From JAAYTL01 sp031460505 (GTDB lineage Bacteria > Bacillota > Clostridia > Tissierellales > Tissierellaceae), in NCBI GenBank assembly GCA_031460505.1, contig JAVKTT010000005.1:198572-262571 (forward strand): a DNA stretch of 64,000 bases. The letters are read 5' to 3'. Shown one piece after another: positions 34,051 to 42,939 of the stretch (its first letter is position 1; each line of letters starts with the position of its first letter). A model generated the notes under the pieces. It was not told where the DNA came from, did no database searches, and worked only from the letters and a program-made list of their open reading frames with translations. A program made the position numbers and the translations under genes.

Positions 34051-35640
34051 TTGATTAATGTAAATAATGTAAGTTTAAGATATGGCTCACAAAAATTATT
34101 TGAAGATGTAAATCTTATCTTCACTCCTGGGAATTGTTATGGAGTTATAGGGGCTAACGGAGCTGGAAAGAGTACTTTTCTTAAAATTTTGTCCGGTGAA
34201 GTAGAGCCAAATACAGGAGAAGTAAACATCGATAAAAATGCACGTATGTCTGTTTTAAAACAAGACCACTTTAAATTTGATGAGTGTGAAGTCCTTGAGA
34301 CTGTAATCATGGGTAATAAAAGACTTTATGAGATAATGCTAGAAAAAGATGCTATTTATGCTAAGGAAGACTTTTCAGATGAAGATGGTATAAAAGCAGC
34401 AGAATTAGAAGCAGAATTTGCAGATATGGACGGCTGGAATGCTGAAAGTGATGCATCTACTCTTTTACAAGGTTTAGGTATTGGTACTGATCTTCATTAT
34501 AAAAAGGTAAAAGAACTTTTAGGTAATGAAAAAGTAAAAGTATTACTAGCTCAAGCTTTATTTGGTAAGCCTGGAATACTTCTACTAGATGAGCCTACTA
34601 ACCATTTAGATGTAAAGAGTATAAGATGGCTACAAGAGTTCTTAGGAAATTTTGAAGGAACAGTTATCGTTGTATCCCATGATAGATACTTCTTAAATGA
34701 GGTATGTACTCACATGGTAGACATTGATTTTGCAAAGATAAAGATGTTTACAGGAAACTATGATTTCTGGTATGAATCAAGCCAATTGGCTCTTCAAATG
34801 ATGAGAGACCAAAACAAGAAAAAAGAAGATAAGATAAAAGAATTACAAGCCTTTGTTGCACGTTTCTCAGCAAATGCATCTAAATCCAAACAAGCAACTT
34901 CACGAAAAAAACTACTTGAAAAAATTACAATAGATGATATTCAGCCTTCTACAAGAAGATATCCATTTGTTGGTTTTACAATGGAAAGAGAAGTTGGTAA
35001 TGAGATTTTAACTGTAGAAGATCTTTCAATAGTTGTTGATGGGGAAAAGTTAGTTGATAATCTTGGTTTTAGAGTAAATAAAGGAGACAAAATTGCATTT
35101 ATAGGTGATGAATTGGCTATAACTGCGTTGTTTGAGACTTTGATGGGTAATATGGAGCCACATAGCGGAAGTTATAAATGGGGTCAAACAATTACTACAT
35201 CATATTTCCCTAAGGATAACTCAGAATTTTTTAATGATGTAAACTTAAGTCTGGTTGATTGGTTGAGACAATACTCTGATGAGAAAAGTGAAATCTATCT
35301 TAGAGGATTTCTAGGTAGAATGCTATTCTCTGGAGAAGAAGCATTAAAACAAGCCAATGTTTTATCTGGTGGAGAAAAGGTAAGATGTATGCTTTCAAAG
35401 ATGATGCTTACTAATGCTAATGTATTAGTACTTGATCAACCAACAAATCACTTGGACCTAGAATCAATTACATCAGTTAATAATGGTCTACATGATTTCA
35501 AAAGTAATATATTATTTACTTCCCACGACCATCAATTTATCCAAACAATTGCTAATAGAATTATAGAGATAAAAGAAGATGGAACATTTAATGATAGACA
35601 AATGACTTATGAAGAGTATCTAGAAAAATTCTATATATAA
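34051..35640 (+). CDS. ABC-F family ATPase (YkpA/YbiT-like) with degenerate second site
   Basis: The 529-residue protein has two ABC domains joined by a basic linker and no membrane part, the ABC-F layout of ribosome-associated translation factors and target-protection proteins. The first domain has Walker A GANGAGKST (35-43) and Walker B LLLDEPTNHLD, but its signature reads LLGNEK. The second keeps LSGGEK but has no Walker A Lys (IGDELAITALF), and its Walker B reads LDQPTNHLD, with Gln in place of the catalytic Glu. The start is TTG 34051 after AGAAGGGAA. A role in translation rather than transport is expected. Confidence 0.88.
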   Translation: MINVNNVSLRYGSQKLFEDVNLIFTPGNCYGVIGANGAGKSTFLKILSGEVEPNTGEVNIDKNARMSVLKQDHFKFDECEVLETVIMGNKRLYEIMLEKDAIYAKEDFSDEDGIKAAELEAEFADMDGWNAESDASTLLQGLGIGTDLHYKKVKELLGNEKVKVLLAQALFGKPGILLLDEPTNHLDVKSIRWLQEFLGNFEGTVIVVSHDRYFLNEVCTHMVDIDFAKIKMFTGNYDFWYESSQLALQMMRDQNKKKEDKIKELQAFVARFSANASKSKQATSRKKLLEKITIDDIQPSTRRYPFVGFTMEREVGNEILTVEDLSIVVDGEKLVDNLGFRVNKGDKIAFIGDELAITALFETLMGNMEPHSGSYKWGQTITTSYFPKDNSEFFNDVNLSLVDWLRQYSDEKSEIYLRGFLGRMLFSGEEALKQANVLSGGEKVRCMLSKMMLTNANVLVLDQPTNHLDLESITSVNNGLHDFKSNILFTSHDHQFIQTIANRIIEIKEDGTFNDRQMTYEEYLEKFYI

Positions 35641-35650
35641 ATCAAAAACC

Positions 35651-35709
35651 AAAATGAACAAAGGGGACGCAAAACTTTGTTCATTTTTTATCCCCTTTGT
35701 TCATTTTTA
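35651..35709. repeat. Palindrome with GGGGACG core plus a half copy
   Basis: AAAATGAACAAAGGGGACGC is followed by AAAACTTTGTTCATTTT, giving a hairpin, and then by a further TCCCCTTTGTTCATTTT half. A related copy lies at 25713-25747. It separates the ABC-F and htrA genes and may terminate both. Confidence 0.75.
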
Positions 35710-36927
35710 TTTCATATCTGTAAATTCTATATCTATTTGTGTTTCCACATGATTCCTTATAAGTGATACTGTTGTCTTATCTCCTACTTTATATTTAAAT
35801 AGGGTCTTTTTAAGTTTTAGAGTATTATCAATTTCATCGTCTCCAATTTTTACTATAATATCTCCTCCAGATACTCCAGCCTTATCTGCTGCAGACCCAG
35901 ATTCAACTTTAAGAACAATGACTCCATCTTCTATTCCTAAATCTATTCCTAATCTTGCTTGGTATTCTTCTATATCTAAAACAGTAACTCCTAACTGAAC
36001 TGTTTCAAATGTTCCTTTACTAACTACTTCTTCAATTATTACCTTAGCTGAATTAATAGGTATTGCAAATCCTAAGCCTTCTGCTGTTTGTATCTTAGCA
36101 GTATTAATTCCAATAACTTCACCATTTTTATTTAATAGTGGTCCTCCACTATTTCCTGAGTTAATAGAAGCATCAGTTTGTATTAAGTCTTCTATAACAT
36201 TTGATTGATCAACTTGGATTGATCTATTTAATCCAGAAATGATTCCTGATGTTACAGTTCTTTGAAATTCTAATCCTAATGGATTCCCTATTGCTATGGC
36301 TAATTCCCCTACCTCAAGACTATCTGAATCACCTAATTCAGCAACTGGTAAACCTGTCATTTCTACCTTAATCATGGCTAAATCTAATCTAGCATCATGC
36401 CATAGTACTGTAGCAGGGGCTTGTTCTCCATTATCAAATAGTACTGTTATCTTGTTTGCATTACCATTGGCTATAACGTGAGAGTTAGTCAATATATATC
36501 CTTTGCTATCTACTATGACCCCAGATCCTAAACCTTCTCTATTTAAGTTTCCAAAAATAGAACTTTGAGTTTCTACAGTTGTGATTCCTACTACTGATGG
36601 CATTGATTTCTTTACAACAGCTGATACAGCATCTAAATCATCAGATGTTACTATATTAATAGGTTCTGCTTGATACTCTCTAGAAGCGGTTGTTAAGCCT
36701 AAACTAGCAAATAAACTTGGTCCTACATAGGTGGCAACAAGACCACCAATTATTGATGCTACTAAGGCTATTGCTACATATGATACGAAACTTCCCTTAA
36801 ATCCTTTTTTCTTATTTCGTGTATTCTCATTACTTGTATATTGGTAGTTATCATATGTGGTAGTGTCATCATTGTCTTCTTCACTGACTAAATCAAAATT
36901 AACATTATAATCTCTTTTTTCATCCAT
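35707..36927 (-). CDS. htrA: HtrA/DegP-type membrane-anchored serine protease
   Basis: The protein of about 406 residues has a cytoplasmic N terminus, one membrane segment near 50-72, a trypsin-like domain with His in TNSHVIA, Asp in DLAMIKVE and Ser in NSGNSGGPL, and a C-terminal PDZ domain (about 305-400). It degrades or refolds misfolded exported proteins. I start at ATG 36927, six bases after AAGGAGG. A longer frame to 36948 would put the ribosome site inside the gene. TTGACA on the minus strand near 36975 is a candidate -35 box. Confidence 0.95.
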   Translation of the reverse strand: MDEKRDYNVNFDLVSEEDNDDTTTYDNYQYTSNENTRNKKKGFKGSFVSYVAIALVASIIGGLVATYVGPSLFASLGLTTASREYQAEPINIVTSDDLDAVSAVVKKSMPSVVGITTVETQSSIFGNLNREGLGSGVIVDSKGYILTNSHVIANGNANKITVLFDNGEQAPATVLWHDARLDLAMIKVEMTGLPVAELGDSDSLEVGELAIAIGNPLGLEFQRTVTSGIISGLNRSIQVDQSNVIEDLIQTDASINSGNSGGPLLNKNGEVIGINTAKIQTAEGLGFAIPINSAKVIIEEVVSKGTFETVQLGVTVLDIEEYQARLGIDLGIEDGVIVLKVESGSAADKAGVSGGDIIVKIGDDEIDNTLKLKKTLFKYKVGDKTTVSLIRNHVETQIDIEFTDMK

Positions 36928-37058
36928 CGAAATTCCTCCTTCTTTCATTAACTTAATTCTATATGGGTATTGTCAAAATAAAATGAAAGAAATGTGTAAA
37001 TAATGTGTAATGTTAATTTATCTTTGATATGGGTAATATTTTAATACTATAATGGAAA

Positions 37059-37138
37059 GGGGACACACCCCTGCAATACGGTCTATCTATTTGGGGAATG
37101 TCCCCAACGTATGTCAAACTTTCTGAGGAATGTCCCCA
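37059..37138. repeat. Cluster of GGGGACA / GTCCCC elements
   Basis: GGGGACACACCCC, GGGGAATGTCCCC and GAGGAATGTCCCC follow one another in 80 bases between divergent genes. They share the core of the palindromes at 45247 and 57310. Confidence 0.6.
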
Positions 37139-37167
37139 TATGTAGAAGATGTTAAGGAGATGATTAT

Positions 37168-37857
37168 TTGGAGAAATTAAATTTAACTGTTGAATATATC
37201 CACCACAGTTGTTTTACTGTTGAAATAGGAGACAAAATTCTAGTATTTGATTATTTTAAAGGTGATATCAATTTAAAAGACAAAGAAATATATGTATTCG
37301 CTTCCCACGATCATGGAGATCACTTTAGTCCAAAGATACTTGAGTGGAAGAAGGATTTTAAAAATATTAATTACATTCTAAGTGATGATATAAAGGTTGA
37401 AGAAGATGAAAATATAACCTTTATGGCTCCATATAAGGAAAAAACAATAAATAATATTAAGATAAAAACCTTTGGTTCTACAGATAAGGGTGTATCTTTC
37501 CTAGTTTCAGTAGATGGAGTTAATATCTTCCATGCAGGAGATTTAAATTGGTGGTATTGGGATGATGATACGGAACTGGAAAAGATAAATATGGAGAATT
37601 CCTTTAAAATAAAAGTCAAAAGATTAAAGGAGTCCGGAATAGATATTGATTTAGCCTTCTTCCCTGTAGATCCTAGATTAGAAGAATATTTTCATTTAGG
37701 TGGACAATATTTTATAGAAGAGATAAAACCAAAATATTTCTTCCCAATGCATGCTTGGGATAAGTATGAAATTTCAAAGAAATTTATCCACAAAATGAAT
37801 GAGAAAGATAGCTTTATTGTGGATATTCAGCATGATAATCAAGTTATTAAGCTGTAG
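37168..37857 (+). CDS. Metallo-beta-lactamase fold hydrolase
   Basis: The 229-residue protein has the metal motif SHDHGDHF (about 48-55), a later HAGDLN segment near 124, an Asp in FPVDPR and a final His in FPMHAW. It belongs to the broad UlaG-like or beta-lactamase_2 group of MBL-fold hydrolases. The substrate cannot be told. The start is TTG 37168 after AAGGAGATG. Confidence 0.88.
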   Translation: MEKLNLTVEYIHHSCFTVEIGDKILVFDYFKGDINLKDKEIYVFASHDHGDHFSPKILEWKKDFKNINYILSDDIKVEEDENITFMAPYKEKTINNIKIKTFGSTDKGVSFLVSVDGVNIFHAGDLNWWYWDDDTELEKINMENSFKIKVKRLKESGIDIDLAFFPVDPRLEEYFHLGGQYFIEEIKPKYFFPMHAWDKYEISKKFIHKMNEKDSFIVDIQHDNQVIKL

Positions 37858-37865
37858 TGTTAACA

Positions 37866-37928
37866 GAGGAAAACGAGGAATCCATAGTTCATTTAGAACA
37901 TTAGATTCCTCGCTTCACTTTGAATGAC
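37866..37928. repeat. Decayed copy of the palindromic intergenic element
   Basis: GAGGAATC (37875) pairs with GATTCCTC (37904), and the tail CGCTTCACTTTGAATGACA resembles the end of the element at 62958-63034. Confidence 0.6.
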
Positions 37929-37954
37929 AGCTTCTCATCAAACACAAAATCAAA

Positions 37955-38644
37955 TTACTCAGCTTCAGTTTTATTTAGATATTTTTCTTTTAATAATTTT
38001 ATATCATCTTGGATAAATCTATGCTCTACTTCATTTACATTGAATTTCAGTAATTTAAATATATACTGCCAAATAGGTCCAGTCATAAATGCAAAAATAA
38101 TTGTACCTACACCAAGATTTCCACCTAATAAATATCCTATAGATACTGCAAATATTTCAATTATACTTTTAATAAATCTAACAGACTTACCTGTTTTATT
38201 CATCAATACAACCATCAATCCATCCCTAGGACCTGCACCCCAGCCAACTGGCATATATAAGAATACTGCAAAACCTTGCAAAACTATTCCAAATAAGAGT
38301 AAGATCAGACTAGGTATAAAGCTTTCTGGACTAGGAACAAGATTCCCAAGCATTAATAAATCAATAAATGTACCTATTAATAGCATATTAGATACAGTTG
38401 ACCAGCCAATAGGTTGTCCTAAATATATATCAATAGCAATAATTATTACTCCCGTAGATATACTAGCTTGACCTAGGGTTATACCCGTAAGCTTTGAAAG
38501 ACCTTGATGAAATACATCCCAAGGTGATACACCAATTTTGGCATTTATTATACACACCGTACCTACTGCAAAAAGCAAAAATCCAAATACAAGTCTCACG
38601 ATTTTCAATGATGTAGCTTTAATATTCAATGAAATTAGTCTCAT
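37955..38644 (-). CDS. YczE/YitT-like membrane protein
   Basis: The 229-residue protein has five or six membrane segments and the family segment GVSPWDVFHQGLSKLTGITLGQ near 38-59, along with GWGAGPRDGLMV near 133. YczE-type proteins are widespread in Firmicutes. In Bacillus yczE affects lipopeptide synthesis, but the biochemical role is unknown. AGGAGG precedes the ATG. Confidence 0.85.
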   Translation of the reverse strand: MRLISLNIKATSLKIVRLVFGFLLFAVGTVCIINAKIGVSPWDVFHQGLSKLTGITLGQASISTGVIIIAIDIYLGQPIGWSTVSNMLLIGTFIDLLMLGNLVPSPESFIPSLILLLFGIVLQGFAVFLYMPVGWGAGPRDGLMVVLMNKTGKSVRFIKSIIEIFAVSIGYLLGGNLGVGTIIFAFMTGPIWQYIFKLLKFNVNEVEHRFIQDDIKLLKEKYLNKTEAE

Positions 38645-38736
38645 CTATATGCCTCCTAAATAAATCCAAATCTATATAATATCTAAATATATAATAACAT
38701 ATAAAAATGCATACATCTATTAGGGCGGTAGAAAAT

Positions 38737-40116
38737 TTAAACTATTATTTCCAAAGCATCCATATTGCTTGATACATCTTTTAACCATTTATGAGAGCGG
38801 AGCCTTCTTATTTCAAACCCAAATTTAACTACTTCTTCTAAAGTAAGTATAAAGAATACTTCCTGTAAGGACATTTTAAAATAAACAGCAGCTATAAATC
38901 CTGCAGGGATTGCAAATAGCCATATAGTTCCAAGTTGCACTAACATAGAATAAGTAGTATCCCCTCCACCTCTAAACACACCTACTATCATTAATACATT
39001 AAAAAATCTAAGGGGAGCAAATAAGGACATAATCTGAAGAACATCGATGGTCATTTTTGCAGTATTAGCGTTAATATTAAATATTCCCACTATGGATGGT
39101 GCTGCTAGCCATAGGCCGAATCCAGATATTAATCCAACTATAGGGGCCAATATACCGAGTTTCATTGCATAATCAGTGGCTAGGTCTTCCTTTCCTTCTC
39201 CGATTTTATTTCCTATCATAATGGAGGCTGCAGTAGCTAAACCTATACATAAAACCATAAACATATTATTTATGGTATTTGCTATTTGCATACTAGCCAC
39301 TTCACTGATGCCTATTTTTGCGTATATTACTGAATAAGTGCTCAGTCCTAAAGACCATACTATCTCGTTAATTATTACTGAAGACGATGTTTTAAAATAT
39401 ACTCTTACAAAATCAGAGTTAAAGCCCATAATTTCTTTCATTTTACAAGGAATAACATCATTAGATTTATAGGCAGCAAATAATATATACACCATTTCAA
39501 CTATTCTAGCTATACTTGTGGCTATTGCTGCACCTGCTACTCCCATAGCTGGAAATCCAAAATGTCCAAATATCAATACCCAGTTTAAAAGGGCATTTGT
39601 AATGACACCAGCAAGGCTTCCAAACATAGGTAATTTGGCAATTCCAATACACCTTAAAGCTGTAGAATAAGCTTGTGTTATTGAAGTAATTAAAAATGTT
39701 ATAGCTATTATCATAATATATTCTTTTCCTAAGGCAACAACCATAGGATCCTTTGTAAATATTTTAATTATAGTTTCCGGAGCTAAGAAAGCAAATGTTG
39801 AAAATATTATAGAAACTACCACACTAAGTACTAGATCTAATCCAAGTATCTTACGTATGTTTTTTACATCTTTTTTACCCCAGAATTGAGACATAAATAT
39901 CCCCGCACCTGCATTTATACCTGATAAACATAACATAAAAATGAAAAAATATTGATTTACTAATCCAACAGCTGCAATAGAACCTTCTCCTAATTTCCCT
40001 ATCATTAAATTATCCACCATATTTAGTGATGAACTGATTAAACTTTGTAATGTTATAGGGATAACTAATGTAAGAATTGTTAGAAAAAATTCCTTATCTT
40101 TAAATACCTTTTTCAT
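38737..40116 (-). CDS. MATE family efflux transporter
   Basis: The 459-residue protein has 12 membrane segments in two MatE halves, with TLQSLISSSLNMVDNLMIGKLGEG at the start of the first half and IVWSLGLSTYSVIYAKIG in the second. It exports drugs or metabolites against Na+ or H+. I start at ATG 40116 after AAGGAAGAG. An in-frame ATG at 40176 lies inside a terminator hairpin and lacks a ribosome site. That hairpin stands between a strong promoter and the gene, so expression may be attenuated. Confidence 0.9.
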   Translation of the reverse strand: MKKVFKDKEFFLTILTLVIPITLQSLISSSLNMVDNLMIGKLGEGSIAAVGLVNQYFFIFMLCLSGINAGAGIFMSQFWGKKDVKNIRKILGLDLVLSVVVSIIFSTFAFLAPETIIKIFTKDPMVVALGKEYIMIIAITFLITSITQAYSTALRCIGIAKLPMFGSLAGVITNALLNWVLIFGHFGFPAMGVAGAAIATSIARIVEMVYILFAAYKSNDVIPCKMKEIMGFNSDFVRVYFKTSSSVIINEIVWSLGLSTYSVIYAKIGISEVASMQIANTINNMFMVLCIGLATAASIMIGNKIGEGKEDLATDYAMKLGILAPIVGLISGFGLWLAAPSIVGIFNINANTAKMTIDVLQIMSLFAPLRFFNVLMIVGVFRGGGDTTYSMLVQLGTIWLFAIPAGFIAAVYFKMSLQEVFFILTLEEVVKFGFEIRRLRSHKWLKDVSSNMDALEIIV

Positions 40117-40144
40117 ACTTCTCTTCCTTTCTAATTTTAAACAC

Positions 40145-40182
40145 AAAAAAGCAAATGGGTATTGAAAGCCGCCCATCTGCTT
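40145..40182 (-). terminator. Terminator or attenuator hairpin in the MATE leader
   Basis: On the minus strand AAGCAGATGGG pairs with CCCATTTGCTT, followed by TTTTTTG. It lies about 40 bases downstream of a predicted start site and 29 bases before the MATE start codon. Confidence 0.75.
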
Positions 40183-40225
40183 GTGAGTTTTAATTCAAAT
40201 ATTCTATTATGAAAATTACCTACTT

Positions 40226-40254
40226 ATTATATTAAATAGAATTTTATTCGTCAA
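40226..40254 (-). promoter_or_regulatory. Strong housekeeping promoter upstream of the MATE leader
   Basis: TTGACG and TATAAT on the minus strand are separated by 17 bases. Transcription should start near 40219. Confidence 0.85.
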
Positions 40255-40279
40255 TATGTTTTGTAAAAATATCTACCTA

Positions 40280-41149
40280 TTAATATTCATCTAAAAATGA
40301 ATGTTTTTCATCATCTTTCTTCCAACCAATAACGCCATCCATATTTACATTTTCTAAAGCTCTAAATATATTAATATCTACATTTGCAAAATTAGATTTT
40401 AAATCTTCTATTAAGTCTTTTATTTCAAATCTTTTATTACCTATCTTTTTAGCAGCAACCATACATGCACAGTTTAATGGCCATATACCACTGTTTTGTA
40501 TAAATCTTTTAATATATTCTTCTTCTATCAAATATAAAGGCCTTATTAACTCCATATTTTCGAAGTTTTGGGCTTTTAATTTTGGCATCATGGTTTTTAT
40601 ACTTCCTGTACATAATAAATTTAACATGGTGGTTTCAATTACATCATTGAAATGATGTCCTAGAGCTAATTTATTACATCCTAGCTCCTGAGCTTTGCCA
40701 TATAATGCGCCCCTTCTCATTCGTGCACACATATAACAAGGATAATCACCCGCTATTTTGTCAGCTACCTGAAATACATCTGTCTCATATATCTGTACTG
40801 GAATATCTAGATATTCACAATTTTCTTCTAGTAACTTTCTGATTTCAGTATGATAACCTGGATCCATTGCAATAAACTCTAACTCAAAGTTTTGATTACC
40901 ATATTTGTGTAGTTCTTGAAATAGCTTTGCCATAAGTAAACTATCTTTACCACCTGATATTGCTACAGCAATTTTGTCACCATCTTCTATAAGCTCATAT
41001 TCTTTTATTGCTTTAATAAACTTACTCCATATTTGCTTTCTATATGTTTTTATTATACTTCTTTCTATTTCTATAAGAGGTTTTTTATCATTAAATGGGG
41101 CTATGATTTCACAACCTTCCCCTGATAAACCTAGGTTTTTATTATCCAA
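40280..41149 (-). CDS. TtcA/TtuA-like tRNA thiolation PP-loop protein
   Basis: The 289-residue protein has the PP-loop ATP pyrophosphatase motif SGGKDS near 65-70, a CYMCARMRRGALYG segment near 137-150 with a CxxC pair, a GHHFNDVIET segment and a third Cys pair in NCACMVA near 228-231. TtcA-type enzymes use an Fe-S cluster on such cysteines to thiolate cytidine 32 or uridine 54 of tRNA. The start is TTG 41149 after GGAGTG. The exact target base is not decidable. Confidence 0.85.
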   Translation of the reverse strand: MDNKNLGLSGEGCEIIAPFNDKKPLIEIERSIIKTYRKQIWSKFIKAIKEYELIEDGDKIAVAISGGKDSLLMAKLFQELHKYGNQNFELEFIAMDPGYHTEIRKLLEENCEYLDIPVQIYETDVFQVADKIAGDYPCYMCARMRRGALYGKAQELGCNKLALGHHFNDVIETTMLNLLCTGSIKTMMPKLKAQNFENMELIRPLYLIEEEYIKRFIQNSGIWPLNCACMVAAKKIGNKRFEIKDLIEDLKSNFANVDINIFRALENVNMDGVIGWKKDDEKHSFLDEY

Positions 41150-41257
41150 AATATCACTCCATCTAGTTCTAGTTAATTTAATTCTATTCTATATTAAACA
41201 ACTACTAAAAACAAGAAAGTATTAACCTTATAATATAGTAAGAATTTCTAATTTGTT

Positions 41258-41286
41258 TTGCAGCTTATTTGATTATATAGTATAAT
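41258..41286 (+). promoter_or_regulatory. ychF promoter
   Basis: TTGCAG and TATAAT are separated by 17 bases about 60 bases before the start codon. Confidence 0.75.
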
Positions 41287-41345
41287 AATCTTTTGAGAGA
41301 ATGCAAATAACTAAAATAGATATATAACTAGAAAGGATAAATGTA

Positions 41346-42437
41346 ATGAAACTTGGAATTGTAGGCCTACCTAATGTAGGAAAAAGTACTCTTTTTAATG
41401 CTATAACTCAAGCTGGAGCAGAATCAGCTAACTATCCCTTTTGTACTATAGAACCAAATGTAGGTGTAGTAGACGTTCCTGATGATAGATTGGCTAAGTT
41501 AGCAACTATTCATGGATCAAAGAAAATTATCCCAACAGCCATTGAATTCTGTGATATTGCAGGTTTGGTTAAAGGTGCTAGTACAGGCGAAGGATTAGGA
41601 AATAAGTTTTTATCCCATATTCGAGAAGTAGATGCAATAGTTCACGTAGTAAGATGTTTTGAAAATCCAGATATAGTACATGTTGATGGGGATATAGATC
41701 CTATAAGGGATATAGAAACTATTAACTTAGAATTAATGCTTTCAGACATAGAACTCTTGGATAGAAGATTAGAAAGAAGCACTAAAGCAGCTAAGGGTAA
41801 TAAAGAAGCTTTAAAAGAAGTAGAACTTATTAAAGAAATTCTTCAACATCTTGAAGAAGGTAAATCCATAAGAACCATGGACTTGTCAGAAGATCAATCT
41901 GTATTAATTCAATCATTTAATCTACTAAGCTCAAAACCTATTATATATGTAGCTAATGTTAGTGAAGATGAATTAGTTGACAGTGATGACAATGAATACG
42001 TAAAGCGTGTTAGGGAATATGCTAAAGAAGAAGATGCTGAAGTAATCGCTGTAAGTGCAGAAATTGAAGAAGAAATATCTCAATTAGAAGATGATGAAAA
42101 GATTGAATTCTTAAATGATTTAGGTCTTGAAAAATCTGGACTAGATAAATTAATTCAAGCAAGCTACAAGCTACTAGGTTTAATCAGTTTCTTAACTGCA
42201 GGACCTCAAGAAACAAGAGCTTGGACAATTAAAAAAGGAACTGCAGCACCTCAAGCTGCTGGAAAAATCCACTCAGATATCGAAAGAGGATTTATCAGAG
42301 CAGAAACTATTTCCTTTGATGATTTAATGTCCTGCGGAAGCATGGTAGTAGCAAAGGAAAAAGGGCTTGTACGAATCGAAGGTAAGGATTATATAATGCA
42401 AGATGGGGATGTAGTATTATTTAGATTTAATGTATAG
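41346..42437 (+). CDS. ychF: YchF/Ola1-family ribosome-binding ATPase/GTPase
   Basis: The 363-residue protein has the P-loop GLPNVGKSTLFNAIT (6-20), DIAGLVKGASTGEGLG near 68-83, the NVSED base-recognition segment (in place of NKxD, as expected for ATP preference) and the C-terminal TGS domain ending in GDVVLFRFNV. It binds ribosomes and is involved in stress and translation control. It has its own promoter and terminator. Confidence 0.97.
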   Translation: MKLGIVGLPNVGKSTLFNAITQAGAESANYPFCTIEPNVGVVDVPDDRLAKLATIHGSKKIIPTAIEFCDIAGLVKGASTGEGLGNKFLSHIREVDAIVHVVRCFENPDIVHVDGDIDPIRDIETINLELMLSDIELLDRRLERSTKAAKGNKEALKEVELIKEILQHLEEGKSIRTMDLSEDQSVLIQSFNLLSSKPIIYVANVSEDELVDSDDNEYVKRVREYAKEEDAEVIAVSAEIEEEISQLEDDEKIEFLNDLGLEKSGLDKLIQASYKLLGLISFLTAGPQETRAWTIKKGTAAPQAAGKIHSDIERGFIRAETISFDDLMSCGSMVVAKEKGLVRIEGKDYIMQDGDVVLFRFNV

Positions 42438-42445
42438 ACTTTAAA

Positions 42446-42480
42446 AAATCTTCACCTAATGAAAGGTGAAGATTTAGTTT
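42446..42480. terminator. ychF terminator
   Basis: ATCTTCACCT (42448) pairs with AGGTGAAGAT (42473). The identical ten-base stem is used again at 45961. Confidence 0.85.
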
Positions 42481-42522
42481 TATTTATAATAATAACGAAC
42501 AAAGCTTTAAGTTCATATTGAT

Positions 42523-42939
42523 CTAAACAAAATTATCATGTACAAAAATAATGAATTTCTTTATATCAACTAAATGATTCTTTAAAACATTATATATAAT
42601 CATTTTATCTATCTTTAGATATTCATGAGATAGAATATTTCTTAATCCAACCATATTCCTGTAAACTTTAGCCTCGTCATCTCTTAGATACTTTTCCTTA
42701 TTTAGAATAGCAAACGCTTCCCCCAATGTTTCTGGATTACCAATATTATTATCTACTACTATATGAGTGGCGATATCAATCATCATATTTATAGCTATAA
42801 ATAAGTTATATTCAACTACATCTTGAATAATATCATCATCTAAGAATACTTCTAGAGAAATTTCATTATATTTTTCAATCTTATTTAAGGATGTTGATAG
42901 CTGATTTAGCCTCTGCTTGATTACATCTATATTAACCAT
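42523..42939 (-). CDS. hepT: HepT-type HEPN toxin
   Basis: The 138-residue helical protein belongs to the HEPN/DUF86 family and has the active motif RNILSHEY near 105-112, the R-x4-H-x-Y signature of HepT RNase toxins. The Tyr is the residue modified by MntA in the characterised Shewanella pair. It overlaps the nucleotidyltransferase gene by eight bases and is translated from an ATG after AGGTGG within that gene. Confidence 0.9.
   Translation of the reverse strand: MVNIDVIKQRLNQLSTSLNKIEKYNEISLEVFLDDDIIQDVVEYNLFIAINMMIDIATHIVVDNNIGNPETLGEAFAILNKEKYLRDDEAKVYRNMVGLRNILSHEYLKIDKMIIYNVLKNHLVDIKKFIIFVHDNFV

Noticed and set aside
37059..37138. The GTCCCC series as a CRISPR-like repeat array
   Set aside because: Repeats are only 12-13 bases, unevenly spaced and internally palindromic, with no cas genes in the window.
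40116..40176. A longer MATE protein or leader peptide starting at the ATG at 40176
   Set aside because: The ATG lies in the arm of the terminator hairpin without a ribosome site, and the extra residues are not part of the MATE fold. ATG 40116 has AAGGAAGAG.
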